From assembly GCA_964540025.1 (NCBI GenBank), contig CAZIKQ010000004.1, positions 23,281 through 87,280 of the forward strand: a stretch of 64,000 nt of DNA, written 5' to 3'. Positions 15,135-23,566 of this stretch are shown one piece after another. Both the position numbers and the translations under genes were made by a program. Origin of the DNA: RGIG250 sp964540025. GTDB taxonomy: Bacteria > Bacillota > Negativicutes > Selenomonadales > Selenomonadaceae. Under the pieces are notes generated by a model. The model ran no database searches. It saw only the letters and a program-made list of their open reading frames with translations, and was not told where the DNA came from. Position 1 is the first letter of the stretch; the number at the start of each line of letters is the position of its first letter.

Positions 15135-16166
15135 TTATTCCTTTTTCTTTGCCTTTTTATCCAGCTCCTCGGCTTTTTTATCCGGCTCGCCGAATTTCTT
15201 CTCCGGTTCCCCGGTTTTTTTCAGGGCCCTGGCCAGCAGGGAATTCGTCTCCCGGGCAGCCTCAACGCTGGCAATGAAGAACTTATTCTCCGGCCCGTCC
15301 AAATTGATATCGACGATCTTCTCCGCTCCATTTTCACCCAAGACCACCGGCACCCCGATGCAAACATCCTTCTGACCGTACTCCCCGTCCAGATAGACGC
15401 AGCAGGGAATAAGCTTTTTGGCATCGGTGACGATGGCTTCCACCAGCGTGGCCACCGCCGCCCCGGGAGCGTACCAGGCGGAGGTGCCGATGAGCTGGGT
15501 CAGGGTCGCCCCGCCCTTCTTCGTCTTGCGGGCGGCCTCGAGAATTACGTCCCAATTGAGAAGGTTCGTTACCGGTATGCCCCGATAGCTGGCGTACTTG
15601 ATCAGGGGCACCATTGTCACATCATTGTGACCGCCGATTACCATGCCCTCTACGTCCGTAAGGCTGGCATCTATGCCCTCCGCCCGCAAGGCCTCCGTAA
15701 TGTAGTACTTGAAGCGGGCGCTGTCCAGCATACCCCCCAGCCCCATCACCTTATTCCGGGGAAGGCCCGTTGCCTTCATGGTCAGATAAGTCATGGTATC
15801 CATTGGATTGGAAATGATGATGAAGATAGCGTCCGGGGAATACTCTCTCGCTTTGCTGACCACATCCTTCACGATGTCCGCATTGGTATCGATCAGCTCC
15901 TCCCGGGTCATGCCGGGCTTGCGGGGAATGCCGCTGGTGACCACGATGACCTTTGAGTTGGCAGTGGCGGCGTAATCGTTTGTTACGCCGGTGACCTTCG
16001 TAAAGGAGCCGAGAATCGTGGATGCCTGATTCATATCCATTGCCTTGCCTTCCGCATAGCCTTCGCGGATATCCAGCAGGACCACCTCGCCGGCGAAGTT
16101 TTTCTGAACGATAACATTTGCCACGGTAGCGCCTACGTTACCGGCGCCAATAACTGTAACCTTCAT
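15135..16166 (-). CDS. mdh: Malate dehydrogenase with a lysine-rich C-terminal extension
   Basis: NAD-dependent malate dehydrogenase of the LDH-like type, 343 residues. The N-terminal VTVIGAGNVGATVANVI binds NAD. SGIPRKPGMTREELIDTN carries the arginines that favour malate over lactate, and GGHNDVTMVPL holds the catalytic histidine. It interconverts malate and oxaloacetate. The start at 16166 is chosen for the GGAGG eight bases upstream. After the normal enzyme end the protein continues for about 25 residues of imperfect repeats (EPEKKFGEPDKKAEELDKK), highly charged and probably disordered. Downstream of a PHP-domain gene and uvrC on the same strand. Confidence 0.9.
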   Translation of the reverse strand: MKVTVIGAGNVGATVANVIVQKNFAGEVVLLDIREGYAEGKAMDMNQASTILGSFTKVTGVTNDYAATANSKVIVVTSGIPRKPGMTREELIDTNADIVKDVVSKAREYSPDAIFIIISNPMDTMTYLTMKATGLPRNKVMGLGGMLDSARFKYYITEALRAEGIDASLTDVEGMVIGGHNDVTMVPLIKYASYRGIPVTNLLNWDVILEAARKTKKGGATLTQLIGTSAWYAPGAAVATLVEAIVTDAKKLIPCCVYLDGEYGQKDVCIGVPVVLGENGAEKIVDINLDGPENKFFIASVEAARETNSLLARALKKTGEPEKKFGEPDKKAEELDKKAKKKE

Positions 16167-16202
16167 TTTCTTTTCCTCCCTGTTTATAATCATAAAGACA
16201 GC

Positions 16203-17102
16203 TTATAAATTTGAACGCACCTGAGCGATGCGGGCCTCTACCCCGTCGAGGATTTCCACCGGAATGGCCAGATTATTCCTGATTCCCGTCCCGATGTCCG
16301 TATCGGCCCGATTATCCCCATGGTAATCGGTGCCGCCGGTGGGCATAAGCTTAAATTTCTCGATGACGGCCGCCGCAAACTCCCGGTCGTCGGCTGTATA
16401 GCTGGGATAATATTTCTCCATGCCGTCCAGTCCCAGCTCCGCCAGAGCGGCGATGCTTTCCTCCTGCTCCTTGCGGCTCAGGCCCTGAAGACCGATCCGC
16501 TTATGGAAATGAGTCAGGGACAAAACGCCCCCGGCCTTGTGGATGGCTTGAATCGCCACCTTGGGGGAAATATCTATATCCAGCCCCAGATAGCTGAGGG
16601 CCGCGTAAATGTACTTATCCCAAAGAGGCATCACCTTGCTGTCGGGAAACCTCCTGGTAATGCACCGCATGATGGCGTATACGTCAAAGGCCGGAGAGGT
16701 CATGGCGGACCGCACCTCATCCACCGTCAGGTCCACCCCCTGGCTGCGGACGAAGTTCACCACCTCCTCCATCCCCCGCTCCTTGTTTGCCCGGATCATC
16801 CGGTAAAGGTTCTTAAAAGCATAGCTTTCCCGGTCGAAGCCATAGGCCACAACGTGAATGCGGCGGCTGCGAAAATTCAAAGTGAGCTCTATTCCCGGCA
16901 GGAACCGTACCCCCAGCTCTCTGGCGGCCGCCTCGGCTTCATCAAGGCCATTGATCAGGTCGTGGTCGGTGAGGGCAAAGCCGGCCATCTTCCGCTGTTT
17001 CACCAGCTCCACCAGCTCCCGGGGGCTTTTGCTGCCATCGGATATGAAAGAATGGACGTGAAGGTCTATCAGACCTTCGGCAGAAACGCTAATATTGGAC
17101 AT
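16203..17102 (-). CDS. PHP-domain phosphoesterase (YciV/RNase AM-like)
   Basis: A 299-residue metal-dependent phosphoesterase. The PHP motifs are evident: IDLHVHSFISDGS near the N-terminus, ALTDHD, GIELT, LTHFHK and GTDYHGD near the C-terminus. Members of this group hydrolyse 3',5'-nucleotide phosphates or trim RNA 5' ends. Which applies here is not readable from sequence. The start at 17102 gives MSNISVSAEGLIDLHVHS. The frame is open for 25 more codons, but that stretch looks non-coding. It follows uvrC closely and precedes mdh by 36 bases, so the three are probably one unit. Confidence 0.82.
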   Translation of the reverse strand: MSNISVSAEGLIDLHVHSFISDGSKSPRELVELVKQRKMAGFALTDHDLINGLDEAEAAARELGVRFLPGIELTLNFRSRRIHVVAYGFDRESYAFKNLYRMIRANKERGMEEVVNFVRSQGVDLTVDEVRSAMTSPAFDVYAIMRCITRRFPDSKVMPLWDKYIYAALSYLGLDIDISPKVAIQAIHKAGGVLSLTHFHKRIGLQGLSRKEQEESIAALAELGLDGMEKYYPSYTADDREFAAAVIEKFKLMPTGGTDYHGDNRADTDIGTGIRNNLAIPVEILDGVEARIAQVRSNL

Positions 17103-17199
17103 ACAGTAACCTATTCTCCAGTAACAGCAATAATTGTCAACGGCCTTATTATAATGCAGTTGTTCAACAAATTGCAAGGCAATTTATCCGGCTTGGCCT

Positions 17200-19104
17200 T
17201 CAGCCGTTCCTCTGATACTCAAGATTTTTCCGATTTACGAGCCCTTCCTTCACCGCCGTAAAGAAATCAAAAACCGCCCTGGCCGCTGAGCCGTTCATCC
17301 CGGGGACCGCCGCCAGCTCCTCCCGGCTGGCCTCCCGGATTTTCTCAATTGTTCCGAAATGCTTCCATAGAGCCTGACGGCGTTTCGGCCCAATGCCCTG
17401 TATATGGTCAAGGATGCTCACCAGATTCCGCTTTTTCCGGACATTCCGGTGATAGGCTACGGCGAACCGGTGAGCCTCGTCCCGGATCCGCTGCAACAGG
17501 AAAAAAGCCTGGCTGCGCCGGGGCAGTTCAATTGGGTCAGACGAACCCTCCGTAAAAACCAGCTCAAACTGCTTGGCCAGGCCGATAACCGGAATATCCC
17601 GATGACCGGCTCCCCTGATTATTTCCAGCGCCGCGTTCAGCTGCCCCAGACCGCCGTCCACCACTACCAGATCCGGCGGGTTTTCAAGGACGTCCTTTCC
17701 ATAGCGGCGGGTAAGCACCTCCCGCATAGACTGGAAATCATCGTTGCAGCCCTCGGTGGTTTTCAGCTTGTAACGGCGGTAATGGTCCTTATCCGGCGCT
17801 CCGTCTTCAAAGGCCACCAGAGAAGCCACCGAGTCGGAACCCTGAATGTGGGAAATATCAAAGCATTCCATTCGGCGGGGCAGATTTTTCAGGCCGAGAA
17901 ATTTTTTCAGCTCTTCCACTGCTCCTGCCGTCGCCCCTCTTTCCTTCATGAGCTTCTCCGTCTCATCCTTCAGATACCTGGCGGCATTTTCAGCCGCCAT
18001 CTCCACCAGGGCCTTCTTTGTCCCCCGGCGAGGCGCCTCTACGGTAACCCGGCCGTCCCGTCTGGCTTCCAGCCATTCCTTCAGGACCGGCAGCTCCTGG
18101 GCCGGCAGTGCCAAGGGCAAAAGGATCTCCCGGGGGATAAAGACCGCCTGTTGATAGTACTGCCCCAGAAAAGCCGCCAGAATGGCTTCGTCCGTCTCGT
18201 CCTCGCCGCCCTTCAGAAAAAATCTCTCCCGGCCGGTAACTTTTCCTCCCCGGACGAAAAGGATCACCGCGCAGGAAACCGCCGTCACATCATTCCGGGC
18301 CAAAGCGAGAACGTCCTTGTCCCCCGCCACCTTCGGCGAGTCGATCCTCTGCCGCTCCGCCACCTTCCTGACGGCGGCCAGCTGGTCCCGCAGCGCCGCC
18401 GCCCGTTCAAATTCCAGCCCCTCCGCCGCCGCTTCCATCCGTCTCTGGAGCTCCCTGCCCACATCGTCAATATGGCCCTCCAGAAAAAGCAGGACAGCCT
18501 TGACCATAGCCTGGTACTCCTCCCGGGACACCTTGTCAATGCAGGGGGCCAGACAGCGTTTTATATGATATTCCAGACAGGGCCGCCCCTGCTCCAGATG
18601 CTTGCAGGTCCTCAGGGGAAACAAACGCCGGAGCAGTTTCAGGCTCTCGTGTACCGCCCCCACATCGGCAAAGGGCCCGAAGTAACGGCTGCCATCCTTC
18701 AAAATCCGGCGGGTTATCAGCACCCGGGGATATTCTTCCCCCAGGGTCACCTTCACGTAGGGATATGTCTTATCGTCCTTCAGGCTGATGTTGTAGCGGG
18801 GCCGGTGCTTCTTTATCAGGTTGTTTTCGAGAATCAGGGCTTCCACCTCAGAGCCGGTTATGATGGTCTCAAAATCCGCCACATGGGAAACCATAGCCCG
18901 GACCTTCGGCGAGTGGTTCCGTTGACTGCGGAAATACTGCCGCACCCGGTTCTTCAGGACTACCGCCTTGCCTACGTAAATGATCCGGCCTCCCCCGTCC
19001 TTCATAATGTAGACTCCCGGCGCTCCCGGCAGCTGCTTCAGCTTCTCCGCCACCGCCTGGGGCACTTCGATGTGATAAGGATCTACTATATCTTTCTCAG
19101 CCAT
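17200..19104 (-). CDS. uvrC: Excinuclease ABC subunit C
   Basis: The dual-incision nuclease of nucleotide excision repair, 634 residues. The GIY-YIG domain is at the N-terminus (PGVYIMKDGGGRIIYVGKA). A cysteine cluster follows (RTCKHLEQGRPCLEYHIKRCLAPC), then a UvrB-binding UVR motif and a C-terminal RNase H-like endonuclease domain (MECFDISHIQGSDSVASLV). Tandem helix-hairpin-helix motifs close the protein (GIGPKRRQALWKHFGTI, AAVPGMNGSAARAVF). The start at 19104 has GGAGG seven bases upstream. Confidence 0.96.
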   Translation of the reverse strand: MAEKDIVDPYHIEVPQAVAEKLKQLPGAPGVYIMKDGGGRIIYVGKAVVLKNRVRQYFRSQRNHSPKVRAMVSHVADFETIITGSEVEALILENNLIKKHRPRYNISLKDDKTYPYVKVTLGEEYPRVLITRRILKDGSRYFGPFADVGAVHESLKLLRRLFPLRTCKHLEQGRPCLEYHIKRCLAPCIDKVSREEYQAMVKAVLLFLEGHIDDVGRELQRRMEAAAEGLEFERAAALRDQLAAVRKVAERQRIDSPKVAGDKDVLALARNDVTAVSCAVILFVRGGKVTGRERFFLKGGEDETDEAILAAFLGQYYQQAVFIPREILLPLALPAQELPVLKEWLEARRDGRVTVEAPRRGTKKALVEMAAENAARYLKDETEKLMKERGATAGAVEELKKFLGLKNLPRRMECFDISHIQGSDSVASLVAFEDGAPDKDHYRRYKLKTTEGCNDDFQSMREVLTRRYGKDVLENPPDLVVVDGGLGQLNAALEIIRGAGHRDIPVIGLAKQFELVFTEGSSDPIELPRRSQAFFLLQRIRDEAHRFAVAYHRNVRKKRNLVSILDHIQGIGPKRRQALWKHFGTIEKIREASREELAAVPGMNGSAARAVFDFFTAVKEGLVNRKNLEYQRNG

Positions 19105-19132
19105 GATTCCACCTCCCTGCTTCAATTTTCCT

Positions 19133-19162
19133 ATTATACATTAAAAATCCGGCAGGGTAAAA
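19133..19162 (-). promoter_or_regulatory. Promoter of uvrC
   Basis: On the minus strand TTTTAC (19157-19162) and TATAAT (19133-19138) with 18-bp spacing, about 30 bases before the uvrC start. The -35 box is weak. Confidence 0.5.
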
Positions 19163-19204
19163 TTCTCCCCCATTGGAACGGATACCGGTCATCCCCTCAT
19201 AAAA

Positions 19205-19234
19205 GAAAAAGACGGGCCGTCGCCCGTCTTTTCT
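19205..19234. terminator. Bidirectional terminator after purD
   Basis: AAAGACGGGC (19208-19217) pairs with GCCCGTCTTT (19222-19231), with A- and T-rich flanks. It ends the leftward pur operon 20 bases after purD. Confidence 0.85.
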
Positions 19235-19250
19235 TTTTACATTGTCCGGC

Positions 19251-20531
19251 TTATTTTTCCAGCCGCTCCAGGGCCCGGTGGGCAATGTCGCGGCGGTAAT
19301 AAGCGTCCCTGAAGGAAATCTTCCCAACGCCCTCATAGGCCCTGGCCGCGGCGGATTTAATGTCCCCGGCCCGGCCAACCACACCCAGCACCCGTCCGCC
19401 GTTGGTGACCTTCACTCCGTCCTTTAGGGCTGTGCCCGCTTCACAAATATTGCACCCGATGGCTTTCGCCTCAGCCAGCCCGGTAATAGCGTCCCCCTTG
19501 ACGTAGCTGCCGGGATAGCCCTTGGCGGCCATTACCACGCAGACCGCCGCGTCGGCGGACCACTTCACCTGAGTCTCGGCCAGCTTCCCATCTACACAGG
19601 CCAGCATGACCTCTACCAGGTCGCTGTCTAAGAGGGGCAGGACCACCTGGGTCTCCGGATCCCCAAAGCGGCAGTTGAACTCGATAACCTTCGGCCCTTT
19701 TTTCGTGATCATCAGACCGGCGTACAGGCAGCCCTTGTAGGGCTTTCCCTCCTGCTTCATCCCTGCGATGAGGGGCTCAAGGATTTCCTGCCGCACCTGT
19801 TCCATTACCTCCGGAGTGACGACGGGAGCCGGAGCGTAAGTCCCCATGCCGCCGGTATTGGGCCCCTTATCCCCGTCAAAAATGCACTTGTGATCCTGGG
19901 AGGGGATCATGGCCCTGATAGTCTCGCCGTCGGCAAAGGCCAGGACGCTGGCCTCCTCACCCTCCAGGAACTCCTCCATGACGACTCTCGCTCCGGCCTC
20001 CCCAAAGGTCTTTTCCTCCAGCATGGAGCTGACGGCCGCCAGAGCTTCATCCACCGTCCGAGCCACCACGACGCCCTTGCCGGCCGCCAGACCATCAGCC
20101 TTGACCACGATGGGCGCGCCCATCTGACGGACGTAGACCCGGGCCCGGGAAGCGTTATTGAACACCTCGCAGCGGGCGGTAGGTATCCGGTATTTACTCA
20201 TGATCTTCTTGGCAAAGACCTTTGAACCCTCCAGCTCGGCCGCCGCCTTGGACGGGCCAAAGACCTTCACGCCACCGGCCGTCAGCACATCGGCCACCCC
20301 TTCGGTAAGGGGAAGCTCCGGACCCACTACCACCAGGCCGATTTCTTTTTCCCGGGAAAGCTTCAGGATCCCTTCCCCGTCAGTTATGGAAACTCCCCCG
20401 ATGTTTTCAGCAATCTCCCCGATACCGGGATTTCCCGGCAGCGCGTAAAGCTTGTCGCAGAGAGGGCTGGCCGCCAGCTTCAGAGCCAGGGCGTGCTCCC
20501 GGCCGCCGCTGCCAATCAACAGAATATTCAT
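19251..20531 (-). CDS. purD: Phosphoribosylamine-glycine ligase
   Basis: GAR synthetase, 426 residues, ATP-grasp enzyme of the second step of purine synthesis. Features are the N-terminal MNILLIGSGGREHALALKLA, GPSKAAAELEGSKVFAK and MGAPIVVKADGLAAGKGV. GGMGTYAPAPVV and EFNCRFGDPETQVVLPLL also fit the family. It is the last gene of the purE-purM-purN-purH-purD operon, nine bases after purH, and is followed by a strong terminator. Confidence 0.97.
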   Translation of the reverse strand: MNILLIGSGGREHALALKLAASPLCDKLYALPGNPGIGEIAENIGGVSITDGEGILKLSREKEIGLVVVGPELPLTEGVADVLTAGGVKVFGPSKAAAELEGSKVFAKKIMSKYRIPTARCEVFNNASRARVYVRQMGAPIVVKADGLAAGKGVVVARTVDEALAAVSSMLEEKTFGEAGARVVMEEFLEGEEASVLAFADGETIRAMIPSQDHKCIFDGDKGPNTGGMGTYAPAPVVTPEVMEQVRQEILEPLIAGMKQEGKPYKGCLYAGLMITKKGPKVIEFNCRFGDPETQVVLPLLDSDLVEVMLACVDGKLAETQVKWSADAAVCVVMAAKGYPGSYVKGDAITGLAEAKAIGCNICEAGTALKDGVKVTNGGRVLGVVGRAGDIKSAAARAYEGVGKISFRDAYYRRDIAHRALERLEK

Positions 20532-20540
20532 GGCGACTCC

Positions 20541-21134
20541 TTACTTCTCGATCTCTCTGGCGAGATAAGCCTGAATAGCATCATCGTAGTCAGCGGTGTG
20601 GGCGAAAGCCTCCTGAGCCAAGGTCATCCGCAGGAGACCGCTGGTGACCCCATCGGTGAGAATCGCGTTGGCCACCTCATCGTACCGCTTAGGGTTCGTA
20701 ACCACGGTAACAAAGCGGAAGTTCTTGGCCGCCGCCCGGATCATGGCCGGGCCCCCGATATCGATATTCTCGATGGCATCAGCCAGGGTAACATCCGGCC
20801 TGGCAATGGTTTCCTTGAAGGGATAAAGGTTTACCGCCACCAAATCGATGCCGGTAATATTATGCTCCTTCATGGCCGCCACATGGGCCGGATTGTCCCG
20901 GACAGCCAGAATACCCCCGTGAATATAGGGATTCAGGGTCTTTACCCGGCCATCCATGATCTCCGGGAAGCCGGTGACGTCGCTGACGTACATAACCGGA
21001 ACGCCCGCCTCCTTAAGCACGCGCATCGTCCCGCCGGTAGAAACGATTTCCACCCCGGCGCTGTGGAGTTTTTTGGCAAATTCCACGATGCCCGTCTTGT
21101 CGGAAACACTGATGAGAGCCCGTTTGATTTTCAT
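20541..21134 (-). CDS. purH: IMP cyclohydrolase (stand-alone PurH N-terminal domain)
   Basis: A 197-residue protein containing only the MGS-like IMP cyclohydrolase domain of PurH: ALISVSDKTGIVEFAKKL, STGGTMRVLKEAG, VKTLNPYIHGGILA, DLVAVNLYPF and DIGGPAMIRAAAKN. It closes the purine ring of FAICAR to give IMP. Ordinary PurH is about 510 residues and carries a C-terminal AICAR formyltransferase domain. Here the gene stops cleanly after HTADYDDAIQAYLAREIEK and purD begins nine bases later, with no leftover second domain. The formyltransferase must be encoded elsewhere. The ATG at 21134 fits the GGCGGGG site better than the ATG two codons upstream. Confidence 0.9.
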   Translation of the reverse strand: MKIKRALISVSDKTGIVEFAKKLHSAGVEIVSTGGTMRVLKEAGVPVMYVSDVTGFPEIMDGRVKTLNPYIHGGILAVRDNPAHVAAMKEHNITGIDLVAVNLYPFKETIARPDVTLADAIENIDIGGPAMIRAAAKNFRFVTVVTNPKRYDEVANAILTDGVTSGLLRMTLAQEAFAHTADYDDAIQAYLAREIEK

Positions 21135-21210
21135 GTTCATCCCCGCCTTTAGATTTTTATTTTCCCCGTCCCCGAAGCTGGTCATCATCCCTCTCCGAGG
21201 CTGCCGGTAT

Positions 21211-21822
21211 TTACTCAGAGATCCTGACGCAGCGGCCGTCAATGGTTAGCCTTCCCGCCAGAAAAAGCTCGATGGCCCGGGGGTACAGCTTGTGTTCCTC
21301 CACCAGCACCCGGGCCCCCAGGCTGTCCTCATCGTCCCCCTCCATCACCGGGACGGCGGCCTGAAGAATAATGGGCCCGGCGTCCATGTCCTCCACCACG
21401 AAGTGGATGGTACATCCGGAAACCTTCGCCCCGTAGGCAAGGACGTCACGATGGGCATGGGCCCCTTTGAAGGAGGGCAGCAGGGCCGGATGAATATTCA
21501 GTATCCGCCCTTCATAGGCCCGGATAAACCCGGCGGTTAAAAGCCGCATAAACCCGGCCAGGCAAACCAGGGTGACACCGTATTTTTTCAGCTCCCCCAA
21601 GAGCGCCCCGTCAAACTCTTCCCGGGAACCATACTGCTTCCTGTCTATGCAGACGACCGGAATCCCGGCTTTTTCTGCCCGCTCCAGAGCCATTACCCCT
21701 GGCTTGTCCGCAATTACCACCCCGATGGGGGCCTTTATCTGTCCGGAGGCCACCGCATCAATGATGGACTGCAAATTTGTCCCCCGGCCGGAGCAAAGGA
21801 CTCCGAGGACTTCCCCCGCCAT
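21211..21822 (-). CDS. purN: Phosphoribosylglycinamide formyltransferase
   Basis: GAR transformylase, 203 residues, folate-dependent third step of purine synthesis. LCSGRGTNLQSIIDA binds GAR. The catalytic Asn-His-Asp set is seen in ILNIHPALLPSF and VVEDMDAGPII, and VSGCTIHFV is also typical. Its ATG overlaps the purM stop (TGATG), so translation is coupled to purM. About 75 bases separate it from purH. Confidence 0.96.
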   Translation of the reverse strand: MAGEVLGVLCSGRGTNLQSIIDAVASGQIKAPIGVVIADKPGVMALERAEKAGIPVVCIDRKQYGSREEFDGALLGELKKYGVTLVCLAGFMRLLTAGFIRAYEGRILNIHPALLPSFKGAHAHRDVLAYGAKVSGCTIHFVVEDMDAGPIILQAAVPVMEGDDEDSLGARVLVEEHKLYPRAIELFLAGRLTIDGRCVRISE

Positions 21823-22871
21823 CAGGCGAAGACCCCGCCGGTCATGGTGACCTCATGCTTTCCCCTGGTGACCCTGCCGATCACGCAGGATTTTTCACCC
21901 CGAGCCGCCAAATCAGCCTGTACCAGCTCCGCCTCTTCTGGTGAAACGATGAGGATCATGCCGATGCCCATATTGAAGGTACGGTACATCTCCCTCGGGG
22001 CCACATTGCCCCACCGGGAAAGCAGGTTGAAGACCGCCGGTACCTCCCAGGCCGCCGCGTCAATGGCGCAACCCATATCCTCCGGCAGAGCCCGGGGAAT
22101 ATTCTCATAGAAACCGCCGCCGGTAATGTGGGCCATGCCGTGAATGTGAAACTTCTCCACCAGCGGCAGGACGACCGCCGGATAGAGACGGGTGGGCGTC
22201 AGCAGGGCTTCTCCGATAGTCTGGCCCAGCTCCTCGATATACTCGTCACCCTTCATCCCCTTTACGTCAAAGACAATTTTGCGGACCAGGGAAAATCCGT
22301 TGGAATGAACGCCGGTGGAGGGCAGACCGAGAATCACGTCACCCTCCTTTACCATACTGCTGTTGATCATCTTTGATTTTTCCACACAGCCAACGGCAAA
22401 GCCGGCAATATCGTATTCCCCTTCCGGATAGAAGCCGTTCATCTCGGCTGTCTCACCGCCGATAAGGGCGCAGCCGGACTCCTTGCAGGCCCCGGCGACC
22501 CCCTTTACTATTTCCGCTACGGCCTCCGGATCCAGCTTGCCTACCGCCAGATAATCCAGGAAGAAAAGGGGCTCGGCCCCCTGAACCACAATGTCGTTTA
22601 CGCACATGGCCACAGCGTCCTGGCCGATGGTGTCGTGCTTATTCAGGAGAAAGGCCAGCTTCAGCTTGGTGCCCACGCCGTCAGTGCCGGAAATCAGCAC
22701 CGGCTCCCTGTACTTGGCCGCATTCAGGGCAAACAGTCCCCCAAAGCCCCCCAAGTCCCCCATGACCTCCGGGCGGTAGGTGGCTCTGACGTAATCTTTA
22801 ATCAGGGTAACGGACCGATTGCCGGCGTCAATATCTACGCCGGCATCTGCGTAAGTCAACTGCTTTTCCAT
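21822..22871 (-). CDS. purM: Phosphoribosylformylglycinamidine cyclo-ligase
   Basis: AIR synthetase, 349 residues, fifth step of purine synthesis. Signature segments are TYADAGVDIDAGNR, ISGTDGVGTKLKLAF, DIVVQGAEPLFFLDYLA, GGETAEMNGFYPEGEYD and HITGGGFYENIPRALP. It lies between purE and purN in a compact operon, coupled to purN. Confidence 0.97.
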   Translation of the reverse strand: MEKQLTYADAGVDIDAGNRSVTLIKDYVRATYRPEVMGDLGGFGGLFALNAAKYREPVLISGTDGVGTKLKLAFLLNKHDTIGQDAVAMCVNDIVVQGAEPLFFLDYLAVGKLDPEAVAEIVKGVAGACKESGCALIGGETAEMNGFYPEGEYDIAGFAVGCVEKSKMINSSMVKEGDVILGLPSTGVHSNGFSLVRKIVFDVKGMKGDEYIEELGQTIGEALLTPTRLYPAVVLPLVEKFHIHGMAHITGGGFYENIPRALPEDMGCAIDAAAWEVPAVFNLLSRWGNVAPREMYRTFNMGIGMILIVSPEEAELVQADLAARGEKSCVIGRVTRGKHEVTMTGGVFA

Positions 22872-22922
22872 TATTCATCCATTCCTTTCGCTTCCCTCAG
22901 GCCAAAAATGTTATGCACTCAT

Positions 22923-23408
22923 TCACACCTGAGCGGCGATGCGGGCGGATTTCACCGCCACCTCGTCCGCCAGCTTCTGGCGGTAAGCCTTCATCTTCTC
23001 CGCCAGCGCCGCGTCCCCTACGGCGAGGATCTGAGCGGCGAAGATGGCCGCGTTTTTTGCTCCGTTAATGGCCATGGTGGCCACCGGGATGCCGGAGGGC
23101 ATCTGAACCGTAGCCAGCAGCGCATCCAGGCCATTCATAGGCGAGGCATTGATGGGAATGCCGATAACCGGCTTCGCCGTGTAAGACGCAATGACGCCGC
23201 CAAGGTGGGCGGCCGCTCCCGCCGCGGCGATAAAGAGGGCGATCCCCTTCTCCTCCGCGGACTCGACAAATTCCTTTACCCGGCCGGGGGTCCGATGGGC
23301 CGAGGCCACCTCCACCACCGGCTCAATGCCAAATTCCTTCAGCATATCCGCCGCCGGCTTTACAACGGGCCAGTCAGAATCGCTGCCCATAACGATTGCC
23401 ACTTTCAT
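22923..23408 (-). CDS. purE: N5-carboxyaminoimidazole ribonucleotide mutase (class I PurE)
   Basis: PurE, 161 residues, which moves the carboxyl group of N5-CAIR to give CAIR. MGSDSDWPVVKPAADML, VASAHRTPGRV, AAAGAAAHLGGVIAS and PINASPMNGLDALLATVQMP are family hallmarks. The start at 23408 follows an AGGAGA site. It is the promoter-proximal gene of purEMNHD. A class I PurE normally needs PurK, which is not in this window. Confidence 0.95.
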   Translation of the reverse strand: MKVAIVMGSDSDWPVVKPAADMLKEFGIEPVVEVASAHRTPGRVKEFVESAEEKGIALFIAAAGAAAHLGGVIASYTAKPVIGIPINASPMNGLDALLATVQMPSGIPVATMAINGAKNAAIFAAQILAVGDAALAEKMKAYRQKLADEVAVKSARIAAQV

Positions 23409-23459
23409 GGGGTCATCTCCTGCTTTATTTTTTAATACGAGCAAAGCTCTCCGCTCCTA

Positions 23460-23488
23460 ATATTAAAGGAAACACCGTCTAATGTCAA
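23460..23488 (-). promoter_or_regulatory. Promoter of the pur operon
   Basis: On the minus strand TTGACA (23483-23488) and TAATAT (23460-23465), 17-bp spacing. The leader is only about 45 bases, too short for a purine riboswitch. Confidence 0.65.
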
Positions 23489-23497
23489 ACAAAAGAC

Positions 23498-23538
23498 AGA
23501 GCAAAAGAGCCGCCGCGCAAAACGCGCGGCGGCTTTCT
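23498..23538 (-). terminator. Terminator of the tartrate/D-malate dehydrogenase gene
   Basis: AGCCGCCGCGC (23508-23518) pairs with GCGCGGCGGCT (23524-23534). On the minus strand it is followed by CTTTTGC. It separates this gene from the pur operon promoter. Confidence 0.75.
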
Positions 23539-23566
23539 AATTACTGTCTTTTACTGTCTGCGTCCC

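Noticed and set aside
17404..19299. 631-codon plus-strand reading frame opposite uvrC
   Set aside because: GC-rich antisense frame of a well-supported uvrC gene. The product is Pro/Gln/His-rich with no domain, and no promoter or ribosome site fits.
23409..23460. Purine or PRPP riboswitch upstream of purE
   Set aside because: The leader from the consensus promoter is only about 45 bases, too short for either aptamer, and lacks their conserved blocks.
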